In this document: one piece after another, positions 10,701 through 25,772 of the stretch | Layout: every line of letters starts with the position of its first letter | Numbering within the stretch: position 1 is the stretch's first letter | Origin: Monomorium pharaonis | Taxonomy: Eukaryota; Arthropoda; Insecta; Hymenoptera; Formicidae | NCBI RefSeq assembly: GCF_013373865.1 | Contig: NC_050472.1 | Span: forward strand, 26,023,138-26,087,137 | Reading direction: 5' to 3' | DNA length: 64,000 nt | Translations under genes and position numbers: made by a program | The notes under the pieces: model-generated | Told to the model about the DNA's origin: nothing | The model's input: the letters and a program-made list of their open reading frames with translations, nothing else | Database searches by the model: none

Positions 10701-13700
10701 TGCACCGTAAATTTCGAATTGATCCGTGAGATTAGACGCTGTAGATTGCATATCCGCACACTGATATATGAGATAAGCCATGAGTTACTCAGGGAATATT
10801 GACACACACACATTTTTTGATATTCTCTTGCAAGTCTAATGCGTATGTGTTCCGAATAAACACATGCCGCACCCCTGATGTCTCGACGGAAGCTAAATCA
10901 GAGTTGCAGATTACCTTGAGTTTGGCAAGGCCAATAAAGCAAACATGCACGCGATTATAAGAGAAATCTAGACTATTGCTATAATTGTCAGTTAACGTGT
11001 TATTTTTATTTCAAGGCTCTTCCGATTACTGATCCTTGATATATATTTTAAAGTGGCATAAATTTTTAAATACTAAATATCGAAAGAGAAAGAAAATTAA
11101 AAAGATTATACAAATTTGATTAAGATCTAAACGCGCAATGGTAGAAATCTAAAGTCTAATCTACAATATACTTTTTGTCTTCTGTTGCATTTTTCTATTG
11201 CCTCTTCGCATGTTTTATCGAAATTGACAAGATAAAAATTAACGAACTAAGAAAGAGATAAGAAATGTGTATAATAAGGAACACGACTATTGATAAAATT
11301 GTGTACAAAGATCACAAAGGCAGAAAGCAAAGAGAGCATATTGCAGATTAGCTTTAATCCTAGGAAAAAAAACAAAAAATATATGTATTAAAAATTAGCA
11401 AAAATAATAAAAGTTATAGAGAAGGAAAAATATCGAAGATTTCCATGCCAGATTTAGATGCGATTCCTCGGAAGGATCGTAGAGATTAAAGTAAATGACG
11501 AGATTCATTCCCTATCCTCAGTCCCTCCATCCAAATTTTCAAGTAAGGGAGCCGCTGATGTGTCTATAATGATTTGTTTCCGTTTCAGCGTAAGCTCCTC
11601 GATGTCAGCCTGGGGTTCGCCGCCGGCGTGATGGTGGCCGCAAGTTACTGGTCGTTGCTGGCACCGGCGATCGAAATGGCAACCGAGAGCAAGATATATG
11701 GAGCGGAGGGCGAGTTCGCGTTCGTGCCGGTCGGAGTTGGGTTTCTCGTCGGCGCGGCGTTCGTATACGGGACGGACATGTTGATATCCACCCTCGGCAT
11801 TCAGTCCCCCAATGTGCTTTTAGCTATGCAATCAGTCGGTACGAAACAAAGACGCAAGATCATTGCGAAACTAAAGAGTGACGAGGACTTAGACGATGAT
11901 TATGATCTGTTGTTTAACGACGTACAGATACCCGGCGGGAAAATGTACAGTCGCGTCGATTCGACCGCTATCGATGGTATCTTAATTATTTTCCTTTCGT
12001 AAAATCGCAGGTTTTTTTTCTATATTCTCTCTATAGGCTTGGAAAATGGGATCAGTTCATGATGATACGTATATATTGTACACAAGTATACATATATCTC
12101 TCTGTATATGTATATGAACGTCCATGTACACTCGCCTCTCTTTGCTTTATCGCAGATATACCTGGTTCTTATTCGGGAATAAGCATTCTCTCAATTGTTA
12201 ACTTGTTAAAAATTATCATATTATTGGTCTTGTACAATCAATTTAAGTTACAATTTTTGCATGTAGCATGATCAAAAATGTATAAAGAGTAATAGTATGG
12301 TAAAACTGCTTGATAAAGATCATGGTACAGAAAAATTAAGTTTATAATTTTGACACCTTTGTTCTCTATTTCTCCTCCTCGCTGTTTTTTAATAAATTCA
12401 ATAGTGCAAAATATATATTCATGCTAGAACATTTGTTATCTCTATTTCTTAAAATTTTAACGTTTACTTTAATGATTGATTAAATTTATATATAAATATA
12501 ATATTAATTATAAATTTCTCATATCCAAATTTTATTTATGCTGAGATCATTGCTTATTCCACTTGAATATATATATTGTTGGCATAAATTAAGTAATAGT
12601 ATATGTTTTTCGTATAAGAAGTGACGTCCATAGAAATAACGAATAGTTGATTCACATTTACTCCAAAATACCCCAAGCTTTGTATTAGCATATGCATGGT
12701 ATTATTCGTAGTGAAATACGTTGAACTGAAACACACAGGTTCAAATATAAATTCATAAATAAAAATAACCGATTTAATCTAAATATAATAGTTAAACTTG
12801 AATTATAAACCAACCAAGTGGTGTGATTGATGAAAAGTGTAAAACAACGGAAACAGAACTAAAAATACTCAAGTAAAACTTGTCATTAATACAAAGTGCA
12901 CGCTCGTGTAAAATAGTACCTAATAATATATATTTAAATAAAAATAATAAACCAATAAAATTAAACATTTTGGATCTGTGTGAAAAGTTCTACAGAGCTT
13001 AAAAAAACTGATCTTATTAATCCTGCCTAAACGAATTTAGCTGCAATAAACTTAATCGGAAGTATTACGTGCGTGAAAAAGTCCCTCTTAATCCTTCATC
13101 TTGTACAAACTGCATTTGCATGAAGTGGCCTTTTGCTCGTGGCTCAGTTTTTTAAAATTTGCGGTGTAGTAAATGTTGTTGTGAATATTTAATTTTTCAG
13201 GCTTCTACGAACAAAATAGTAGACGCCGACAAATCACGAATATAAACCGATCATCGGAATCAGCAGAAATCGGGACTGTCTACGAGGATCCTAATAACGA
13301 AGCGAAAAACAACCAGTGGCGGAGGATATTACTGCTGGTTGTTGCAATTACGGTATACTTCCACGAGATAATAATTAATTATATTTACTTAGTTTTTTAT
13401 GTATATACAAAGTGTTTTTTCTTTAATTCGATCATTTAGAATATCTCTGTTGTTGATACGAAAAAAGGCACTAAAGGAAAAAATTGTTTAAAAAAAAAAA
13501 GCAAATCTTACGATAAGCAACATATTTATTTTTATTTTATGAAATTGTGAAATATATAGACATTTTTTAAAAAAGAAATAGTAAGTATATTTCCATTAAC
13601 GTAGTCATGTTATTCATAAAAAAATAGGATGTGTTGACCTTTTAAGATAACTTTTTAAATGTGATTTTTTATATTTAAGATTATCTTGGTAAACATATAC

Positions 13701-16700
13701 TATATATAATTGAATTTGATCTTTTGAACTGCATTAATACATGTACGTTAATAAAAATGTCATTTATTTAAAAAATATTAATCTCTAAGTTAAATGATTG
13801 AGTTGCATAAAACATTGTATTTAATTACGTAATGAAATATATAACATTTCGATATTTAAATAGGTACACAATATTCCTGAGGGTCTTGCGGTCGGCGTAG
13901 GCTTCGGAGCAATAGGCAGTAGTGCATCAGCGACTTTTGAAAATGCAAGGTAAGCTAAGTACTAATAATGTAAACACGTCGAATATGAGCAGCATACGCA
14001 ACAAAAAACAATATTCGATTACATTACAAGAATGCGTACATAAAAGATATCTTTATAGACTCAAATATCTGAAGAGACACGTGTTTGATAAATATGGCCA
14101 CTTTTTGTCGACATATGATACTTTTATTAAAGATTAATTTATTAATATTGATATACAAAACCGTTAAAATTTTATTAGAATAGTACCATACAATATTGTG
14201 TCGGATAATTTCATGTCGATTAAATTTAATTACATCAATTTAAAAAGGAAATAATGTGCCCTTCAGTTATGCGATGACGCGATCTACTAACAATGAAGTC
14301 TGTACTATAGTATTATTAGTCTAGATCAATCTTGCCTATTCAATTGATTACGCGAGTCAAGAGGGTTAAATACAAAGTTGGCGGATTTTAAATATTGCAG
14401 CTAGAAAGTGCTCGTGTATATTTTTACCGCGATTCATGAAAAAAAAGAACAAATCTGAAATCTAAAAAGCAACACGATTGCATTCCGTCCCGCATTTCGA
14501 TAACCGAGTTGTATTTATAACGCATTTTAAACTGAAATTATTTTAATAAGTGACCAGTTTCGTATAATAAAATACAGACGTTATTATAGGAATATTGAAC
14601 GGATCTAAATGGTACCAATAAAAGTAGTTTTATGCCATAATAAGGAACGGTCCTCTGGTTCCCCTCTCTCTCTCCCTCTAGGAGATAAGCAACAGGTTTA
14701 AATCGGTAAACAACCTAATCTAATTTAACCCGTATGCGCGTTAATGCAATAAGAGCAAAATATAAAACTTCTATTTAGAAGAACCGAAGAAACTATCAAC
14801 TGTATTAAACGAGAAATGTAATGTCTACAAAATGACGTTCGAACGATTCGAATCTTTTCTATATCTGATTTTATACGAATATTAGGCCTGTTTTTTGTTG
14901 CTGCACTGGTCCAATAAGTTAGAATAAGACAAATATATTTTTTCTCATTCTAACTTATTGCAGTACAGCAGGTGCAGTGACAAAGAACAGGGACTCGATT
15001 CTTGAAGTCATTCGCAAGAGAAACGTATATGCAAATACTCGCCTAACAGAAAAGTTGCAAGTTTGGTTAATATCCATACGATAGCCAATAAATTTCCAAC
15101 TTTTCTGTAAGAACGGAATTTGCGAATACGTTTCTCTTGCGAATGAATTCAAGAATCGAACCCCAGGTCTATAATCTTTCGAGCATTGTGCGAGCATCTT
15201 TGTTACCGATCGCGAATATACCGACTACGAATATTACCTTCTTAACGTTCCGAACGCAAGTCCCAGATCCGTCGCCAGGTGGCAGCGGTGCAGAGTGCTC
15301 GCGCGCGTAAAAGTTTTAGACGCAGTCTCTTCGCGAGGAAGTCAAAATTAACGATACGGATTATAAATTCTCTCGAACCTCTCGTTTCGAGTCGCTATCG
15401 TTCGGCCCGCATCCCAGAATGTCCGATCGATCGGAATCCTGGACGGAGAGCGGCGTGTGAAGAGGAGGAGAACGAAAAAAAGGATCGGAGTTCCTCGCCG
15501 CCATCTTTCCCTGCCGTCTCTCCCGCTCTATTAGCGACAAACAGGGCACGAAGCAAGTAAGTGCGAGTCTCGCGCCTGATCCCGATGATCCTCGACCCGG
15601 AGCAGCGGCGGCGACGGGCGCCCGCGACTATTACGAATTACGTCGCGAGGTCGCGAGCGATTGACGAGAGAGTCGGAACCCGCCGACTCGCTCGGTTGCG
15701 CGGCGTCGTGGTAGGAGGTCCCCATGAATGAGCTCTATGGTGGTCGACCGCGGCCGCCAGTTGGAGGCGAAGTTTATTGGCTCCGGTCGGTGCCTGCCTG
15801 CCTGCGGCGCGCAGGGAGTGAAGGGCACGTGTGGCCCTGGAATCCGACGAGCCCTAGGCGCCGCGCATTCCATTCCAGCGTTCCCCTTCTCCCCGCGCTT
15901 CTCTCCCCCCCCCCTTCCTCTCGCTCCGCTTACCTACCTACCTTTCTACCCACCCCGCGCCTACGTGTCCCGCTTCTTCTTTCGCGCTGCTGTGTCTTCC
16001 CTCCGCTCCCTTTCCCTGCCGTCCGCGTCAGCTCCAGCTCCGGGCCTGCGGTGTCTTCGAACTCGCTTTCTTCCCCCGAGACGCGTTTGCTTTTCGAGAA
16101 TTTCGCCGCGTATGTACGTCGCGACGGTCCATGCGTCGTCTCGCAAATCCTCTCGGGAGGGAAAATTTCCGAAGATCGAAGAGATTTCTGGGAATCTCTT
16201 TTGAGATTATACTCTCTCGTGAATATTCCGGATTGACACACTTTTACGTAAGGAATATGGTTTCCTATTTTTTAATCTTATTTTTTAACTTCGATTTTTT
16301 TATTTCGGAACAATTTGGCGATCGATTCGAATGCAATTAAGATCGAACGTCACGGAATTCTTGTTCCATTGAATATCGGTATTTTCGTCTAACTAATGTA
16401 TTCGTTAAAACTTAGAAACCAAGTACGAGAAGATGAAAATTGAACCCATTAGCTACAGTCTTGATTTGTGTGAGCCAACAGTTTTATCTTTCGTATTTCA
16501 TTAATGACGAAAAAAAAAGTTAACGGCTAAACAAAAATTGCTCTAATTATTAGGTACATTTCTTTAATTGAAAAAAAAAAAAAAACGCGAAATGTACTTT
16601 CGGCTCATATTGAACCTTCTTCTGGACTGCATTCAGAAATATCATCCAGGTATCATTTTATCCTTGTTTAACATTCGGTGAGCAACAAGGAGAAAATGAT

Positions 16701-19700
16701 ATCTTAATGTTTCTGGAGTTCGGCATTCGGTTGCGATACAAAGTACTATATAAAACATGTAAAGAGACGAACCCGACTTTCATGTTAAAAAGGGTTGAGC
16801 CGAAACATACATTTTTGTTACGGTTACAATTTCGAGAGTTCAATTTATTAGTTTATAAAAATATTAATCTCAAAATTAGAGCAGAATTAAAAAAAAATTG
16901 CAAACTGAAGAATTGCGGACACGTCGTGCAGCATATGCGACGTGTTTTTATTGCTAGTAATAATCCTCGTGTGACGCGACGTTTGTAGAAGCGCCTTAGA
17001 GAGGCGGCTTTATGTTTCTCCTAATGAAGCCACAATCGCGCAAAGTTAATCTATCGAAAGATCTTAATGGGATATTGAGCAAAGAGACCGAAGCTTATCA
17101 CCGTATCGAGTAAATGCGCGCGCACGTGGCCCGTGCACGTGCAAACGCGAAGCGCTATTTCCGATTCGCCCGGCCCTCGGGATCGTTGCCGTTTGACGTA
17201 CATACGGTATACGAATCGCCGTGGCAATTCGCCTAGCACCTTCTACACACGGGCTTTCGCCGTTTCTGACGACTTATTTACGATCGTTACGTGATTCGCG
17301 AGCGGATACGTGACACATTGCGCTTACATATATCGCTCTTACACAACGGCTGCCTGACGTTAACCGCGATTTTTCCCCGCGTAATTTCACGTTGAGAATC
17401 GAAGCGCGCAAGCCGAGTCTTTCTCGTCGACGGGAAAATCGAAAATCCCCGAGGGATGTGTGCTCGCGAGCGCAAAAAATCAGCGTGTGTCCCGCGCAGG
17501 GGTCCTTTGTTCCCCAGGCACAGGCTGTACTTTTCACTTAAACCGAATGATTTACTCGCGTTGTAAATAAGCTCCAGACGGGAAGCAGGCAAGATGTTTT
17601 CGTTAATCTTGCGTAATAAACCAATGATAAAATCGTGCAGTAGTGATAAGCGTACAGACAATGCTCACACTCGTGAGCATGCCTTCGTCATATGTGGTCC
17701 ACAATTACACAAATTGATTGAATAGATATTGATTCGCGCTGATTGCCCTTATTTCCACGTTTTTACATTGACGTAATTATTTTATCGTAATCTTTCTATA
17801 TTTTGACAAGAAAGTTGGTCTATATGATTAGAAATAAAATTTTTCTTATTACTTTGAATTATTTTTTTCTGAAAATAGATTCTCACAAAAATAAATATTA
17901 AATATGTGAATCTTATTCATTGTTAATGTGTTAATTGTTACTTTTCATGTACGTGAAATTGTTAATTTTTCTGAACCTGTTAATATTTCGTTAGCATGTC
18001 GCAATAGGTGTATTACACTATAACACTAATTATAAACAAGAATGCGAAAACGTCATTTAGTTATCGCTAACGAGACTTTGCGAGCGACGCATTATAAATG
18101 TACCGCCGATGATGTAAAACAAAATTGAGCAACGTCACCTGTTCCCAATGACAATGGAGATAAGAGCGACGCGACGGTTGAAAACGTCAATGAGAAACCG
18201 GGCAATTAATACCGCAACGAAAGCGCCCGGAATTTTCACGACGACTGGCAATCCGACCTGGGAACTTTCGCGTCACGTCTCGGGAGGTAATTAGCGCCGT
18301 CACCTTAAAAGCGATCGAAAAACGGCGGGTAGTGAAGTCGCGTAAGACGGTAGCCGACTTCCATTTCGGAAGTGAAACTTCCCACGGTGTGCGTGCGCCC
18401 GTTATTGGCAAGTCCTAATAAGAGAGAAATTCTGACAACGGCACGCAACGACGCTTTGTAACGCTTTTGGCGTTACCGAGCTACCGAGTAGCAGTTGGTC
18501 CTGTTTCGAACCACGTTAAAAAAGAACGGGAGGGAGAGAGAGAGAGAGAGACGGACGGGAGAGAGGAAGAGCGAGAGGAAGAAAGAGAGAGATGCTCTCG
18601 ATGCTCGTTTGGAAAAATCGTTCAGCCTTGGGCGACCCTAGCCCGTGCCCTTTTCTGTCTCGACCAGTTCGTAACGAACGACATACCATTCTCACGACGA
18701 TTGCGATTAACCCCCTTGGTCCTGCATATATTTTCAGCTGCAGGTCCACGTCGCGGAGTTCACTGTACAGGGCGTCCTCGGCTAGCCGCGTTTATAACGA
18801 TGGACCTTGTATAAGTAACTAAAGAAGGGCGTTGGGAGAGATGCGAGTTTCTAATTTTGGAACGGGAGATGCTCTCGAATCGATCGTCGGAAAGAAGGCC
18901 GGTTCTTATCTATGAGTCCCGCCAAATTAATTGTTGTATTAATCATCTTACATCTTCCTTCGGAGAACTCGCATAACAACGCAGATTTTCAGATTTAATA
19001 ACACTCGCATCATATTTTATTAGAAATACAGAAATATCAAATATTGAATAATCTTTTAAACGTTTTCAAATTGTTTGCAATTTTTCATTTAATGCTCGTT
19101 ACATGGTACACATTGTTTTTAATAGGAAGTGCGACAGATAGGAAGGGAAATAAGTACAAAAATATATGCTCCATTGACTTTTATTTTTTTACAACAAATT
19201 ACTGCATAATAATCACTTAGCGTATCCGTTACATAAGCATCGCGACTCTATGACTAAACTCGAGTTTCCCGTCCATAAATCTCACTTATATCGATTTGCA
19301 ATATCCGCAATGTAAAAAAAAAAAGGCTCGAAGGAGAGACCGTTGTCACGGCGTTCCGGTCAAGGAGAACGCCGTCAAGACGTCATCGTCATGGAAATGA
19401 AATTTTTGCGCAACTCGGGGCGACAGGCTCGGCCGATTGATCAGCAAACCGACCTACGCTCACATCGCGTCCTTTCCAAGGAAACATAACTTCTGCGGTG
19501 GCGGAGGTGGCAATAAGTTCCGGTACGCTGGTGCGCGCTGAAAGAATCATGAATGAAACGTTTCGCAGTTTCTGTTGCAGCGCCGGCAACGATCGCCGCC
19601 GATGTTGCAGAACGACCGACGGAGAGATGCGATAAGAAATTGAAGGAAAAAGAGAGAGAGCGAGAGAGAAGTAGGTAGATGGAAAGGTATAGGCCGATTT

Positions 19701-20382
19701 GTATCCGTTGTAAATCGCTCAAGGAGATCCGGTACTGACTCACTAGCCACGAGAATGTGGGTCTATCACTCGTTTCTTCTCTCGACTCTCATGCTTTTTT
19801 CAGAAATCCTCGATTTTCGATCGCGATTGCACGCCGAATCACCTGCTCTAAACTTCATTGCATGAATAAGACGAAGGATATACGTTTACACGTAACTACT
19901 GTACTACTTTTTGTAAAAATTTCGTCTTAAACGAATATTCGATGTAAGCGATACCTATTACGTATACGAATGCGAGTCTTGAAAAAAAGTACATTTTGTG
20001 GGATAGTTATGCATGCTAGAAGTAACGTCGTCATCAGTATATTTGATGCTTTAATAACTTCAATTCGCAGGTAGATGACGGGTAACATCCACGCGGCAAC
20101 ACGATAACGTAAAGCAGCATCCTTTATCACAGTCGCAGGCGTACCTTGGGGTCCGGGAACGCGTTCTCCGAAATTTATTTACGACGCGCCGTAAATGCGG
20201 ACAGCGTTTCGAATCACCGTAGGCGGAGTACGATCTCACAAAGGGCGCGAGAATCTGATTTGTATACACACTGGCCCTCTCTTCCTTCTCCTTCTCGTTC
20301 CTCTCCGTCGTACTCCTGCTCGTCCTTTTTCGCGGAGCTGCTTCTGAACAAGGAAGAGGCCAGAGAACGACGAGGCTGAAAG

Positions 20383-20426
<44 letters not shown>

Positions 20427-23400
20427 ATGTGTAAAAACGGAGGAACCGCGGGGTCCCCCGAGTCGCTGCGCCACGTAGATAAGGTGGTGCTATGTTAAAC
20501 ATGGCGCCGGACAAAGCTGCCGACGAAACCATCTCATTTCAGTGCTATCCTCTCCCGGCTGCCTTATTATATACCGGTCGACCGGCGCTCACCGCGGTTC
20601 TTCTTTCTTCTTCTTCTCTCTCTTTCTGTTCCTCTGGTATCTTCTCATTCTTATTCCTCTCTTTTTACCTCTTTGCTTGTATTGGCTCTTCTTTCTACCT
20701 TGCCTACCCTTCTCTCCAAAATCTACCTCCCTCTCATCGCTCTTCCTCTCTCTCCTTTATCTTCATTCTGTTCTCGTTTCTTCTCGATATCCTGTGCACG
20801 TCCAGTCTGAGATATGCCGTAAAGATCGAGATAAAGAGCTTTTGATTTTTTTCGATATTGCTATGTTTATCTTCAACGACGCCCCGGGTTTCTTAATTTG
20901 TGTCATCGGATTGTTGGACGTGAGAGTATCGTTTAACTTTCCGATCCCACGCCGCCAGGTATAAATAGGTTGCCCTTTCTTACCGCATTAAATATTGATG
21001 ACAGACTTTTCGATCTACTTTTCTTTAACAATAATGTCGTGGTATCAATTATTGTGAACAGCACGACATGGCGACAGCACGAGAAAAGGAGGTTAAATTG
21101 ATGTAATTTAGTAGAAAAATTCCATTGTTCGCTTAATTTCAATTAAGTAAACTTTAACTTTCCAAAATTCTCTCTGACCTGTGAGATAATTATTAAAATA
21201 TTTAAGCATATTTCTGAAAGATTCAAGTGTCCCTTTTTAATTTGACTTTTATATTGCAATATTACTTACGCTTAACTGATAACATTTACATAATTGATAT
21301 TAATGATAAAAATACTAAATTAATAATTCTTAATTGTCGGCGTCGTTCTGTCGATTGCGTCGTGACCTGGTTTCTGTTACAGTCTCCGTAAACTCCCCTT
21401 CCCCTCCCCGGGCCCGTTCTCCACATCCTTAATCGTTGCGCGTACCTAGTGCCTATCCGCTTATCTCACGCGGAAAACTAATTCTGACGTGCGCTAATAG
21501 CGACGGAAGTCAAGTACGATATAGCACTTCCCGCTTAGGCATGCCGCACTTATGGATGCACGTGCGCGCATGCAGTTAGTGCGTACGCGATACGCCCGTC
21601 GTGTATTACTGTACTAAGAGAGATAGAGAGAGAGAGAGAGAGCCTGCTGTTCCTCTACACGGAGAGGGCCCGTGCGTGTCGGAGTAATTTCTGTTGTCGG
21701 CGATTTTCACGGCGAGAGACAGAGCCAGTTCCTCGAACACTCGTTCCCGATCTCGTGCTCGTCGGTATGTAAATTACGGGGGAGCCGCATCGCACATTTC
21801 CTCTTCTTTACTTTACCGATACACCGCCGAAACGTCCTGACGCTTCCGAATTCATTGCTACTTTACATTATCGAGAAAAGTACGCATACGTAATTTCTTC
21901 GCCTCTCGCGTGACGCACGCGTAACGGGTTATTGTACAAAAATATTTTTATTCGTTGCAAACAACGTAAGAAAGAAAAGATTCTCCCTATTGATATCTCT
22001 TACGCTTGCATTTGCAAGGTAAAAAAATGGTCGGCGATGTCGACAAAGTTACAATTACATAGATTAATCATTTAGCGTATAATTATTGCGTTTTGCGGCA
22101 TTTGCAAGGATAAATGTATGTTACAATCACGGTGCGGGTCAAGAATGACGATATTAAGTTGAAAACGCGTATACGTGAACACTTGTAGCTCGACATATTG
22201 CAAATTATCACAGAAATTGTGCAAGCAATATATAAAAGATGCGTACGTAAATTTTTTTTTCTATTTCAATAAAAGTATAATTTAATTTAAAATTTTATTA
22301 GGTCTTAATTTCAAAGGATTTTGAAAAAGAAAACATCTTATGTTCTTCTCAGTCTCAGTCCTTATGTTTATAAAGATGTTCCGAATTGGCACATCTGCCG
22401 CTGTAATCATTTCCCTGGGGAACGAAGAGAATTTACCAAAACATGAAGGCCTAAAATATGTCGACACACCGCTCTTACAATTTAAGGCTGCAATCCCCTT
22501 ATCGGAACTCCCGGGGAATTCTCGAGCGACAAACGAACGATCGAGTGACGAGACTTCTGGTCCTTAAGGGCCCGGCGTTCGACAGGCCGCATTCGCGATT
22601 ACCATAGTCTCGCCTTTCACGGATTCCCCCGATTGCCTCATTATTCCACGAAGCGCGATTACGCCGATAAGCATCTCTTCCCGTTTTGCCGGTGCACTTT
22701 ATAATCATTCAAGCACGGCCGTTCGCAAGTTGAGCGTTTCTGAGAACTGGACTCGCGAGACGTTCTCTAAGCTAGTGACATTCCACGCCGATACTTCTCC
22801 CGTCTCGTATTTCGCGCTCACGCGTCCCCCGTCTCCCCCTCACCCTGCCGATACCTTTTCTTTCGTTCCTTCCTCTTTCACTCCGCCTTCATCTTCTTCT
22901 CCTTCTCCTCCTCCTCCCTGCTTCCTCTTCCAATCGCCGCTGCAGCGGCACAAACTATTAAAACCTGGCTTTAGAATTTATATCGGCCTCGCGGCACCTG
23001 CTGCACTTTACCGCGCTGCAGATTTCTCAACAATTATGTCACTTACCGCGCAATACACGCGCGCCGACACACAGATCGCGATTAGCATACGTTAATTTAG
23101 CAATCGTCGATTCATAAAGTAACTTCTATAATTTCTTAGCCTTTCGTGTTTCTCGATTCACGTATACTCGCCGTAACGTTTTGAAATGAAGAAACATTCG
23201 CTTTAATTTGACTTAAAATATTATTATAATAAAAAATTATTGCGCCATAAAAATTTGATATTGTCAAATATATTAATTACAAAATTAACTTACGATTATA
23301 CGCTATCGTTAACGTGATAGACAAAACATTCTATTGCTTCTTAAATCTAACGAAGATAAAACATTACTTTGATATTATATACATTACAAGTTTCACTTCC

Positions 23401-23857
23401 AAGTTTGAATTTTGTTTTATTCAAATTTGAAGAGTAAACTTTATTATCTTCAAAACTCCATTATCGAAGGCAAATACTAAGATATTAAGATCTTTAAATG
23501 ATTGTCCGCAAACGCCAGTACTTTTTTATTAACATTTTCAAAATTAAGTGAATTTATTATTGCTCTCTTTATCTCATCAATATATTATTTTCCATAAGTG
23601 TCTATTCTACGTCCAATAGTCGAATCAACAATTATAATCCGTTAAAAAATTACAAATGTTTAAAAGACGAAAGCGAGAATCAATTGAATCTCTTGGTTAA
23701 ATTTAAATAACATTTACGGATGCATCTCGCGAAGGAGTCCGTCGATAATCGATTACGTTAACCTTGAGCGATTAGCGGAGTTCCGCGCGCTGCATTAAGC
23801 TGCATTCCAACGACTTCCTTCATTTCAACGAGGAGAACCGTGCCGACTCCGACGCCG

Positions 23858-23890
<33 letters not shown>

Positions 23891-25704
23891 ACGACGACGG
23901 TCGCGGTATGTCGAGCACATCTCCTAGGCGAGCGGTCTGACAGTCGATCGGTCGACTCCTCACGTTCATCGCCTGGACTCGCCGCCGCGTTTCTTCCTCG
24001 CTCGTCCGCTCTCTTCCTCGCGCTGCGCGGGCCGATGCACCGGCGCGGCGCGACGTGGTGCAGCGACTTCGCAATGCCTGGAATGCGGCGGCATTACGCA
24101 TGCGCACCGCGTACCTTACTCGGAACAGACGAACAGCCGGATCCGTTATGTCCCTCGACGACGACCTCACGATCGTCTGCGGGGACTTAACCGAGACCTG
24201 CGCGGCCTGCGCGATCTCTGCCTACCTCTCCTTTTTTTCTCTCTCACTCTCTCGTCCGTTCTACCTAGTCTTCTTTCTCTCTTCCTGTCCTGGAGACACC
24301 TAAGTTCCTAATGCGAAGTGTACGACGGCATCGTAGCTCTGTTGCATTGCCGAGACACCTGCTTTACCTTACCTTACCTGTAGTTGCTGCTCGCCGGCGA
24401 TTAATCTTGTTCGCCGCATACCGCGATACGCGAGGAACTCGGAGCACCTCTCCCACCCCTCTGTCTCTCTCTCTCTCTCTCTTTGATCAGGTATGATCGG
24501 TCTAATGCGAGCTAATTGATTTCGGTTGCGAACGCTGACGGTATATATTACTCGGCCGAGCATGATAGAGGAGCGCGCGATAATAAAGCGCTAAATCACG
24601 CGGGACGCATTTCGCAGATGAGTAATCGAAGAATGTCACGATCGTTAGTGGTACTTAGTATCCATATCCGCAGCTTTTAAACGTATCTCTCAATGTGCAC
24701 TGCAATTTGAGCCCGCCAAGATCTGTAGGCATAAAAATAGCCTTTCGCGTTGTAACTTTGTTATTACGATCGATGGAAAGATACGAGGAGGGGGAACAAT
24801 AAAACCGATACGTCACTTTGAGAATTGCGAGACTGAAAATTACGTGTGAGAGAGAGGTCGGGGTGGTCACGATATAGCTATCTTATTGAAGAAGAAACAT
24901 CCCTATGTGTGTTGAGGGTGCGTAATCACGGCGATCGCGACGCGAGACCGAGACGGATACTACAGCAGCGGCGTTGGGGTTGATCTTACGGTCTTATGGT
25001 TTTATGGCGTTAGTCCGTGGCCGGTGGCCCTCTCTCTCCTCCCCCCCTCGACCCCCTCGAGACTCACGGAGTTGAAAGAGCCGGAGAGCTCGCCTTGGCG
25101 TTGGTGGAATGCGGGACGGGCAAATCGCGGTCGGCCCGCTTGCGCCTCGTTCCCATGCATTCCTTCCTGCCCCTCTCGCCCTCCTCCGCGTCCTCTCGTC
25201 CCTTGGTCTCCCTCTCCCTTTCTCTCTCTCTATCTTTCTGTGCCCTCCTCCCGTCTCCCCTCTCCTCCTTCTTTTCCTTTCCTCTTGATCTGTCTCCTCT
25301 CCCCTCTCACTCACTCTCTCTTTCTCTCTTTCCTTCTCGTCCCTTCGCGCTCTCTCGCACAGATACATTGCTCTGCACCTCTATGCGCTCAACGTTTCAT
25401 CTCGTTTCTCTCCTGTCTCTCTCATTTTAGTTTACACACATACGTATGACATACATGCACCACAAACGAAGATTTCGCCTCTTCTCTCTCTCTCCTCCCT
25501 CCTCTCCTCTCTCTTGTCCCTTTTTTTCTTTCTTTCTCAGATTCCTCTCTATGTTTCCCGCACGGGCGCACACGCGAATTCGCAGATCTTTCCCTTTCTT
25601 TCTCCACGCCACCCCCTTTCCGCTTCCCGATACTCCGTCTCCCTCGTTTACGCGTGCGTGCACATGTGTATGTGCACGCACGCTCGTGCACGCGATAGAC
25701 GTGG

Positions 25705-25772
<68 letters not shown>

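Noticed and set aside
13922..14137. 71-codon frame overlapping ZIP11 exon 4
   Set aside because: It is in a different frame from the transporter and runs into the intron past a good donor.
15724..16241. Overlapping frames of 100-170 codons on both strands in intron 4
   Set aside because: Simultaneous openness on both strands in a GC-rich island, with no domain.
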